Of a stretch of DNA of 29,517 nt, positions 20,546 through 29,517 are shown piece by piece. Source of the DNA: Daldinia sp. FL1419 (Eukaryota; Ascomycota; Sordariomycetes; Xylariales; Hypoxylaceae); contig MU623599.1 in NCBI GenBank assembly GCA_025201765.1, positions 1 to 29,517 of the forward strand, given 5' to 3'. Both the position numbers and the translations under genes were made by a program. Every line of letters starts with the position of its first letter. The stretch's first letter is position 1. A model generated the notes under the pieces. That model was not told where the DNA came from. It was given only the letters and a program-made list of their open reading frames with translations, and made no database searches.

Positions 20546-23500
20546 TAAGATTATCAGCTATTTTAATAAATATGTTTATAATGAGGAATAATTATAGAAA
20601 GATGGGTATTAAAATATTCAACTTTATTAAAATATATATTTAAATTAATAATAAAAATATATAATATTTTATTAAATTAATTTTTAAATATTTATTATAA
20701 TAATTAAAGTTTATAATATAATTAAGTTAATGGAATCTTATTTGATATGGGTAATTAAATATTAGATTAAAGCCTAACTTAAGATATATAAATAAAAACC
20801 ATAATAAATTGTTGGTTATATTTAAAAAGTATATATAAATAATTTGGATTTTTATTATACCTACCATCTTAAATTCTTTAATATTTAATATATGGAATTA
20901 GATATAGTAATACATTAAAAATCAAAGAGCAAAAGTATTTGCTATTTAGAATTGACTGATTATTCAGAAATTTAAACTAAATCTTTATTAAACCATCACC
21001 ATTTATATAATTTGTTAAAATAGATCTAAAATATTAATGTAGATAGAACAGGATTTAATAAATATTATTGCTAGAAGTTAAAGTTGGGAGTGAATTAAGA
21101 ATTTAGTTGATTATATGTATTTATTAGAAAAATAGATCATTTAAATGTTTAATATTATCTTTTAAAATATTAAATAATTATATAGGTAATATAGAATACT
21201 AAAAATATTTATAATTTTACACTTAAAACCTATTAATTAGTTTATTTTAATTAAATTAATAAAGTTATTAAATATTTTTCTTGTATTATAATTAATCAAC
21301 TCTTTTATAATCAAACATACATATTATTTTGTAATTAAGTTATATAGGTTATTAAATAAATCATCTCCCATTCTTCTTACTTATTACTTCTTGGAAGGAT
21401 GATAATCCTTATTAATATCCTAATCGGTTTTTATCTACTATCTATATAAATATTAATACCTTATTAAAATATAATTAGAATAAATTCTATGAAATTAATT
21501 AAATAATATTATACATTAATTAAATAATTTATTTTTATAAATTATATACTTAATATCCATTTTTTTATTTTAGGTGTAATAAATAATAGTTATAGTTGTG
21601 ACCTTTTCTCTATTATATAAGTAAAGGTAAATTTCCTTTATAGAACACCTACAAACATTTTTTTCCTAAACCATTCTTTGTTGTATGTGATGTAATATAA
21701 TCTTGTTTTTTATTACGTAGATTATAATGTTGGGACCTATTTATTTAGCATTTTATAATAATATTGTGGCATGAAATCCTAATGTGATTTTAAGGATTAA
21801 AACTTGTTGTATAATGTTAGTATCTCTATTTAGCAAGAAATTCTGGATATTATACTAAAATGTTTTTGTAATAGATTATTAGGTATTTAATGTTTAATAA
21901 CTTTATATTTTAATATTGAATAATAATATAGAATTTTATATTAGGTTTAATAATTAAAGCTTATTATTTAATGTTAATAAATATTCTTTTATATAAATTA
22001 AATACTATATCATTAAATGTAAATTAAAGGTTATATTAAGGTGTGCAGGTATAATGTAATGAGGGTTGATCAAAGATTTATAAGAAAGGAAAAGTAAAAA
22101 AGAAAAGAAAAATAAAAATAAAAATAAAAGGTAAGGGAAAGAAACTTATATATTTAAAATTTCTTCCTTTTACTTTTATACCTTTAATCCTCAAAAGTGT
22201 TATTATTACCACCTTAATATTCTAATAATAAAATAAATTAATTAGATTTTGTAATAATATTTCCTCTTAAAAGGAATATTTATAAATTCAATATTATTAC
22301 ATTAAAAGTAAAGTAAATTTATAATATGGATATAATTAAGGCTTTTAGTATAGATAAGGGAAGGAAGTTAATATAAAAATATTAAGTAGAATTTTTATTT
22401 TAAAAAAAAAGGGTAATAAGGTTGGGAATTTTAAGTACCTTATTTAAAAGGAATTTAATAAAATAAAAGGTGTAAATAGTAAATTGATTTACCTTTTAAA
22501 TATTACTAATAGTTGTACTAACAAGGCCTTAATTATAACCTTAGGAAGTATAATTTAAAGGCGTAGAATAACTACATTTATGTAGAATTTTATAGATACT
22601 AACATTTAGTGGATAAAAATAACATATTAATAATTTAATGATATGGTTATTAAATAAATTAACTGTAAATTTAATCTTAGTGATGTAATGGTTAGTAATA
22701 ATAACATCTATAATAAGAAAAAGTAAAAGTTTGTAATATAAATATTAAAATTAATATTAATAATATTGTTAATATTAAATAATAAAAGTATTATTATAAA
22801 AATATTATACAATTTCTTTTAAATTTAAAAGAATTATTTAAATATTAATTATACTTTATATTTCTCTTAAATAAATTAAAACTAAACATTTTTATAACTT
22901 AAACCTTTATTGATACTATTTAATTATTTTCTGTAACAAATACTGTAACCAAATTAAAATTAGAATAAGGTTAAAAAATCTACTTAAATAGACCAATAAA
23001 AACATTAATTAAATATATATTAATATTAACTATATATTATATATATATTTATTTTAATTAATATATTTTTGTATTAATATTTTACCCCAATTTGTGGCTT
23101 ATTTTTTATTAATATTATTTTACAATAGATTTAATAGGTTGATTTAATTATTTATAAATTTATAACCAATCTTTCCCTTCTATCATATATATTTTTAATT
23201 ATTAATCTTTAAAAATTAATTAAGGGTGGTGTTAATAATAGTGCTAATTATATTATTTATTATTTAATATACTATTATTAATAAATTTATTATTATTTTT
23301 AATTTCAAAAAAGGTTGATACATTATTTACTTTATTAAGATCATTAATGGAAAAAGAGTTATTAATATTTAAAATAATATAACTGACCATATTTATTATA
23401 TTATATTTAAATGAAGTTTTTATTAGTTAAATTAACCAATTTTCTGCCTTATTTGTTATAACCATATTGTTAATGAGGATTATTAGTATTAAATGGTTTA

Positions 23501-24100
23501 GTACTACCTTTAAACAATAATGTACCAGGTACAAAAGCCATAAATAATATAACTGTCCATTTTAATCTCTAATTTAATTATTGAAGAACTCACAACTCTA
23601 CACTTAAGGCTATTAATTTAATTATTTTATATATTATTCAATTATTGATTTATATTGGTTGTTAATTGGTTTAATAAATTGTTATTTAATATATATTTAT
23701 ATATATAAAGGGTTAATATAAATATTTTATTAAAATAATCTTGGCAAGCCTTTTTGGACATAATGGCCTACTTAATTTTTCTGGAGGTTTATTAATAATA
23801 TATTAATTAATTGAACAAACGGACAAATAATCACAAATAATCTTATAATTTTGGTTATTTAGTGTATTTATACCTAATATTGTAAAAATTGGAATAAATG
23901 GTTAACATTTTTAATTTATTTGTTTTGCCTTCTATATTATTAAAAAAAGATTTTATCCTTTCTTCCTTCTTAACACTCTATATTTAACCTTATCAGAAAT
24001 TTTATTTACCCTATTATTTAATTTTATAAAAAATTGTACTTATAAGGTCTTTATATTCCACTTTTGCTTTAAAAAGGCTTTTATAAATTATCTATAAATT
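20546..24100. other. AT-rich interior, no gene seen
   Basis: The sequence is AT-rich with many stops. A plus-strand purine-rich run at about 22075-22145 (A and G with AAATAAAAATAAAA) is the only compositional feature. I found no protein or RNA family. Confidence 0.55.
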
Positions 24101-25480
24101 TCTTCCTAATATAACTGGGGTTTTTAGCTTTTTAATTTAATAAAAAGGTTGTTTTCTTTAGGTGAAAAGGAAATTTTTATTATTCTGTTTGGCTTTGTGG
24201 GGAGATGTTTTTTGGTTGGTAGTTTGTATAGTGGGTTTCTAACTATATATTTTTTGTTACTATAATTTGCGTAAGAGTTTTAAGTAAATTGTAATTAGAA
24301 AGTTATAAAGTTGTTTATAGTTGTACATTTAAGCATTACGTATTTAAGCAACCATTCCTCAAATTTCGCAATAAGCATTTTTTTAATCCTTTATTTATTA
24401 TTACAACTTTGTGAAGATGGTGGGTTAGGGATGTTGTGTTTATTTAAATATTTTTAGTTTTATATTAATCTTTAGATCTATTATAATTAAAAAAAAGTAC
24501 TGTTCGAGTATGTTTGACGTTCCATGGCTATTATACAGGCTAATTGGAAGTAAGAGCTTATTTAATAGCGTTGGTGTTGTGGTAGTTAAATATTATTGTT
24601 ACTATTATTATCCTACTTTTTTTTACTATTGCAAAAAGGATAATAAATTTTTTTATCTTTTTTATAATCATATTAATAACAGCCCACTAAGCATTAAGGG
24701 TTATCCTAACTATTAAATTATTATATAATTTCATTTTTACTATCAGTATTAGCTTTGGAGTTAGTGATTAATTGATAAACCTTATAATAAATTAAATTCT
24801 TTTTTTAAATTGATTTTGATTTTATTAAAAACAATTTAATTAAAGGTAGTTCAAATTCGTTATTATTATTATTTTCAATTACGAAATTATAGTACAATAT
24901 AATTTCTTATTATATGATTTTTTTTGGTTATAGTAGAGAAGATTTGGAAGGGTGATGTGAATTAAATAAATATTAAATTTTAATTTAAGATATTAATTTG
25001 TGGGGAGTTTCTTTTGTTATTTTATTGTTTATAGTGTTTTTAGGTGTGGATGTTAACCCAATTTTATATAGGGTATTATTAACAGGAATTAAATAAATTT
25101 ATTTTGCTTAAAGAGGTCTTAATAAGGTAGATAATGGTTGTAATAGTGTTGGATTAGATGGTGGTGTTGGGGAACGTTTTAAAATATTAATTAACTATTA
25201 TTTATTTAATAAAGTCTTCCTGTTTGGGTTTGTTCTTTGGTAATAACTATTTCTACAATATTACTATTATTATTGGTGTAAGATTTATTTTTAGGATTTT
25301 GGTTTATGCATATATGTTAATTTATGTTTTACTTAAAGAGATAGAATATATTTAAGGTGGTATTATTTAAATTAGTTATATTATTAGATTAAGCATTTTT
25401 ATATTTAATATGTAAGAAAAGTTCTTTAATTAATGGGAAAGAAATATTGGATTTATTATTATTGTAATTATTATAATTAG
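24101..25480. other. AT-rich interior, no supported gene
   Basis: The 68-codon plus-strand frame at 24510-24716 is tyrosine- and phenylalanine-rich in the way AT-rich DNA gives by chance. An opposite-strand frame of about 49 codons in the same place is no better supported. Confidence 0.5.
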
Positions 25481-25499
25481 ATTTGTTATTATTAAGAAT

Positions 25500-25672
25500 T
25501 ATGATGGTATTGCCTTGGGAGGCCCCAGTAATACTGCGTTGGGTACCGTACGCATCCTGCCGCAACGTTGTTAGGTTTCCAGAAGAGGCAGCAGGGAAGG
25601 CTACAGCAATAGAGGTTATAGCAGAGGAGGTTATAATAGGAGAGGCTATAACAAATTCTCCATTTTGAACTG
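25500..25672. pseudogene. GC island, possible RG-rich coding remnant
   Basis: A GC-rich island of about 170 bp interrupts the AT-rich interior. On the plus strand, after one TAG (possibly CAG before RIP), 25581-25652 reads RRGSRE then GYSNRGYSRGGYNRRGYN, an RG/RGG-type low-complexity motif like those in RNA-binding proteins and some Gag proteins. The DNA beneath is a short direct repeat (AGAGGTTATAGC-like, three times). The minus strand is also open for about 92 codons (to 25395) and reads QNGEFVIASPIITSS, so the strand is uncertain. The flanking frames are decayed. This is a coding remnant by inference only. Confidence 0.35.
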
Positions 25673-26865
25673 TAAGATTTTAGTTTATAGGCTCCTGATT
25701 TTCACGTACAAAAGACGTAAAAAAAATTTAATAATTAAAAGAAATATTGGTTATTATATTATAAGTGAGAAATAATAGTTAAGTTGCAAAAAATATTAAA
25801 ATCTTTAACAAAAATAAGTTTGAAATAGTATTTAAAATATAAGTTAAATAATTTTAAATTTGTTGGTGTAAGGCAATGTGGGAAATATATATGTATTTGT
25901 AAATAAGGTGAATTTGATTGCAATATTAGTTAAAAATTTTGTTTTAGTTTTTTACTGTTTCTTCCTTTCTCTTAATTTTTATTGGTTGTTGTAAAATGTG
26001 TTTAGTTCCAAATACATTTTAATTGTTAATTAAAATTAAAAAATAAAAAGGTTTTAATTTACGTTATCTTTTATATTTCCATTAATTATATAACTATTGA
26101 AATAGAGAAAAAATGGATGGAAAAGACACCTTTTGTAGAATATTGTTGTTGCTGCAAATTATAGTTTTAAATTAGCGTTACAAAAACTACAACATCTCCA
26201 AAAACCTATTTAAAACATTTTGGTTGATATAATATTGTAGCATTTACATAATTTTATTTTTTTTTCTTTTTTTGCCATCTTGGACATCATTAATAATAAG
26301 GTAAAACTTTACTAGATTATCTTATAAACCTAATTATCCTAAATTACCAACCCCTCCCTAACAGCGCATATTTATTTTATCACTACTATTTAAATGTTTA
26401 GGTAAAAATAAGATTATTAAACCAAAAGGTATAAACCAACTAACACCCCCTCAACTACCCTGCATTATTATTTTATAAATTAATAAATAACTTTAAATAG
26501 AAAGAATTACGTTATTTTAAAATTCTTTTATTCTTTACCACATTTTATTATTATTATATAAATTCCTTACTGTATTTTATAAAAGTTTTTTTAATTAAAT
26601 TAAATTTGTTATAATCTTAATTTTAGTTTTTTATTACCATTCCCACCTATTATAGTTTAAGTTAATATTTATAAATCTAAAATAGGGAGTAATCTATTTA
26701 GGTAGGTATTTCCCCCCTTTTGTAATAAGCTTCTTGTAGCCATAATTATGTTGGAATTGGTTTGATTATAAGCTAACAACACCTACAACTTGTAATAAAA
26801 GCAATTTTAAATGAAGTTGGAAAAAGTTATGTTATGAAAAGGGAAAAGGTTGCTTAATGTTTCAA

Positions 26866-26969
26866 TAGTAACGTATTAGATGCTGTGAGATGGACCCACA
26901 TGACTTAGTCATGTGGCTCCAGGATTCATTCTCTAAGAGAGTTTAGTGTTTGTAAAAAAAAAAAAAAAA
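26866..26969 (+). repeat. Hairpin followed by poly(A): possible SINE-like unit
   Basis: A strong hairpin lies at 26892-26920: arms GGACCCACATGAC and GTCATGTGGCTCC around TTA pair over 13 positions with one C:C mismatch. A smaller one, CTCT-AAG-AGAG, follows at about 26930, and then 16 A at 26954-26969. A structured, GC-richer segment ending in poly(A) suggests a retroposed small RNA. Imperfectly similar sequences at 26853 (CTTAATGTTTCAAT) and after the A run (CTTAGCTTTAAAT) could be a decayed duplication. The left boundary is a guess. Confidence 0.4.
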
Positions 26970-27544
26970 CTTAGCTTTAAATATATCATCCTTTTGCAAT
27001 TCAACAGATGCTTATAATATTTTTGGAGGGATTAGATAGAAGAAGTAGGTGATACAATTTTTACCAGGGATTGTTCAAGCAGATATGGAGCTGATTTTAT
27101 AGATGGAAAGAAATTCGCGGATTAACAAGAAAAAACCTTGTAAATACTTGCAAATTTTAATTATTTAATGCAAAATATAAATGGAAATCAAAATTGGAAT
27201 TGAATTAAAGTTATTTGTAATTAAAATAAATGGGAGAGGTTATTAAAAGGTTAAGGAGTAGAAAGAGCAGTATATATAAAAAAAATTAATATTACAAAAT
27301 CAAAAGCAATAAAGGACTTTAAGAAGGGAAAAAAAGAAAAAATGGTAATATTTTGGGCTAATAAGCCAACATTAGGATATTAAGTAAAATTAAGATTTAA
27401 ATATAATTGTAACAATTAATGTGAATAATATAAAAGGAGGAAAGAAAGTATGAAAAATTATAAGAATTATATATGTAAATGTAAGTAAATAAGAAATTAA
27501 AAGTATAAAATAAAAATGTTAGGGAAGGAGGGTTATATTTATGC

Positions 27545-27660
27545 TATGGTGCAAAAGTGATAAAGCGGGACAAACAAGGCAGCAAGATACTAGGCCCAAT
27601 GGAAAGGGGCACCAAACCCAGCGGGGGCAGCACCACGTCCTCTATTACTTCTAAAATCAC
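27545..27660 (-). pseudogene. GC island, possible RG-rich coding remnant
   Basis: A second GC island of about 110 bp. The minus strand over 27596-27654 reads RSNRGRGAAPAGFGAPFHW, then a TAG and about 17 further codons without a stop. The RSNRGRG motif echoes the RG-rich reading at 25581-25652, but on the opposite strand. No family is recognised. A non-coding GC remnant is equally possible. Confidence 0.3.
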
Positions 27661-27850
27661 CTTTACAATTAAATATAAGAAATTAATTCAATAAAGGTTA
27701 TAATTTTTTTTACTTAATAATATAATTATTTAAATTTATAAATAACTTATTTAAATAAATCTTTATATTAATTAATAATATTTATTATTAAGTTTTTTAT
27801 AAAATTTTTCCTTAATAAATACTTAATAAAATATATCTATTTACTAGTAA

Positions 27851-27895
27851 TTTTGGACTGGTCGCTTCGCGACCAGTTTGACTTTCAGGACCAAT
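27851..27895 (-). repeat. Right copy of inverted 45-bp hairpin motif
   Basis: This is the reverse complement of 16195-16239 (36 of 45 identical, all differences transitions). Its core at 27857-27877 is a perfect palindrome with arms ACTGGTCGC and GCGACCAGT around TTC. It separates the AT-rich interior from the right repeat arm. Confidence 0.88.
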
Positions 27896-28089
27896 CGATC
27901 TTATTCTATAATAATTAATTTAATAATAAAATTATTCTTATATTTTTAATTAAATTTCTTTTTTTAATTATTTTTATAATTGAGTCACCCCAATTACATA
28001 AGGTTTTTTTTATTTTTGTTTTTTATTTTTTTTAGGGGGGGGGGGGTTACAGAGGGTTGCAATATAATTACGTAATTGAAGCTATAAGA
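27896..28089. other. Spacer with a run of 12 G
   Basis: An AT-rich spacer of about 195 bp lies between the hairpin motif and the right array. It has no counterpart of equal length in the left arm. A run of 12 G occurs at 28035-28046 after a T-rich stretch. No gene is visible. Confidence 0.5.
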
Positions 28090-29440
28090 CCTTATTAGCC
28101 TCCATGGAGGTAATCCTTCTAAGGTTTCCACAGGCTTTTTGATATGTAAATAAGCCTTTAAGAATTATTTTCTTATTTGATCAACTCAAATTCTCAAATA
28201 TGGAATTGTTAGTTTTTTTATAGCAATAAGTTGGGGTGATAGGGCCAAGATGAAATCCGCCAATCTAATCCTTCTAATTAAGGTTTCTACAGGTTATTTA
28301 ATATGTAAATAAGCCCTTAAGAATTATTTTCCTATCTGATCAGCTCAAGTTCTCAAGCATAGAATCGTCAGTTTTCAATAGAGATTTATACGATGAAATA
28401 CAGAGCATATCCTGCAAGAGCTATTGAAGCTCATACTTAACATAAATAAACCTCCAGAAGTTGTTTTCTGTTTGATCAGTTCAAGTTCTCAAGTATAGAA
28501 TCATTAGTTTTCCATAGAGCTTCGTACGATAAAACTTCAGGAGCTCCTGTTCAATTCGAGCTCCTGTTCAATGTATAGGCCCTCCAGTGTTGATTTTAGT
28601 TTGATCAGCTCAAGTTCTCAAGCACAAAATCGTCAGTTTTCGATAGAGATTTATACGATAAAACTGCAGGGCATATCCTGCAGGAGCTATTAGAGCTCAT
28701 GTTCAACGTAAATAGGCCTTTAAAAATTATTTTACTATCTGATCAGCTCAAGTTCTCAAGCATAGAATCGTCAATTTTTACAACAATGGAATTTTGTACG
28801 ATAAAAGTGTAGGGTTAGGACATATCCTGTAAGAACTATTAAAGCTCCTTAGAAATTGTTTTCCTGTCTGATCAGCTTAAAAGCACCAAATCATCAGTTT
28901 TCCATAAAGCTTCGTACGATAAAACTGCAAGGCATGTCCTGCAGGAACTCCTGTTCAATTAGAGCTCATGTTCAACGTAAATAGGCCTTTAAAAGTTGTT
29001 TTCCTGTCTGATCAGTTCAAGTTAGGATGCATCCGATCATCAGTTTTTCCATAGAGATTCGTACGATAACAGTGTACGGTTAGGGCATATCCTGTAGGAG
29101 CTATTAAAGGTCCTTAGAAGTTGTTTTCTTGTCTGATCAGCTTAAGTTCTTAATGATAAAATCGTCAATTTTTAAAACCATAGAATTTCGTACGATAAAA
29201 GTGTAGGGTTAGGGCATGTCCTGCAGGAGCTATTAGAGCTCCTTAGAAATTGTTTTCCTGTTTGATCAGTTTAAGTTCTTAAGTATAGAATCATCAGTTT
29301 TTAAAACCATAGAATTTCGTACGATAAAAATGTAAGGTTAGGGCATCTCTTGGAAGAGCTATTAGAGCTTAAATTCAATATAAATAAGTTGTTTTCCTGT
29401 TTGATCAACTTAAGTAAGGATACACCCAATTATAAATGTT
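28090..29440 (+). repeat. Right tandem array, ten units of 125-160 bp
   Basis: The marker TTGATCAGCTCAAGTTCTCAAG or a variant occurs at 28179, 28338, 28474, 28603, 28741, 28870, 29010, 29135, 29264 and 29403 (steps 159, 136, 129, 138, 129, 140, 125, 129, 139). Units also share ATCGTCAGTTTTC, TTCGTACGATAAAA, GGGCATATCCTGCAGGAGCT and AACGTAAATAGGCCTTT. The first unit joins the hairpin side through TCTAAGGTTTCCACAGGC, whose counterpart lies at about 16110 in the left arm. Units are far less AT-rich than in the left array, so mutation has been uneven. The array is non-coding. Confidence 0.85.
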
Positions 29441-29477
29441 TTCTTAAACTTTAAATCTTTAATATGGTTTTTTACCC

Positions 29478-29517
29478 CTTATCAGCTTATCAACCACCTT
29501 ATCAGCTCTTATCAGCT
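29478..29517 (+). repeat. Short direct repeats CTTATCAGCT at window end
   Basis: CTTATCAGCT occurs at 29478-29487, 29498-29507 and 29508-29517, the last cut by the window end. This may be the start of another array or the outer end of the right arm. Confidence 0.6.

Noticed and set aside
24181..24730. Possible fossil coding region, either strand
   Set aside because: The minus-strand frame has about six stops in 66 codons, as expected by chance at this AT content. The 49- and 68-codon open stretches are within chance for 11 kb read in six frames.
13140..27850. Mitochondrial DNA, suggested by extreme AT content
   Set aside because: No mitochondrial gene, tRNA or rRNA is visible, and the window carries nuclear-type LINE and Copia elements with RIP-type mutations.
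16240..27850. Transposase or integrase gene of the large inverted element
   Set aside because: I looked for catalytic motifs and long frames and found none that stand above chance in this AT-rich sequence, so no such gene is claimed.
28090..29440. CRISPR array
   Set aside because: Units are 125-160 bp, diverged throughout and lack short identical repeats with unique spacers; the rest of the window is fungal.

Overview
The window looks like a transposon graveyard from a filamentous ascomycete (Pezizomycotina). No host gene can be supported. About three quarters of it is extremely AT-rich (roughly 15-20% GC by eye) and packed with stop codons. The LTRs of a Copia element inside it differ only by C/T and G/A transitions, mostly in CpA/TpG context, which is the signature of repeat-induced point mutation (RIP). 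The only well-preserved protein-coding DNA is a Tad1-like non-LTR retrotransposon of the kind common in fungi.

Layout. 1-796: AT-rich DNA with a 157-bp tandem repeat. 797-966: a 144-bp (AAAT)n-tailed retroposon between perfect 13-bp target duplications. 1069-1244: an ACTAAA-rich tract ending in a hAT-like terminus. About 1245-7060: a minus-strand Tad1-like LINE. Its ORF2 is intact (endonuclease, reverse transcriptase, RNase H). Its ORF1 has a coiled coil and three zinc knuckles but carries one frameshift. ORF1 and ORF2 overlap by ATGA. 7245-7558 and 12997-13133: two halves of an unrecognised fossil reading frame, split by a RIP-damaged minus-strand Copia element (7564-12991) with 152-bp LTRs and a perfect 5-bp target duplication.

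13270-29440 holds the most unusual structure. A tandem-repeat array (13270-16160) ends at a 45-bp motif containing a hairpin palindrome (16195-16239). After an 11.6-kb AT-rich interior, the same motif returns inverted (27851-27895), followed by a related array in reverse orientation (28090-29440). The plan resembles a giant foldback-type DNA transposon whose arms are made of tandem repeats, or two inverted copies of one repeat-bearing element. The interior contains two more tandem arrays, a hairpin plus poly(A) unit and two GC islands that can be read as RG-rich peptides, but no recognisable transposase.

How the parts relate: the Copia element inserted into an older coding element and both were then mutated by RIP. 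The LINE and the 144-bp retroposon are largely unmutated, so they arrived later, were never duplicated when RIP acted, or arrived after RIP weakened.
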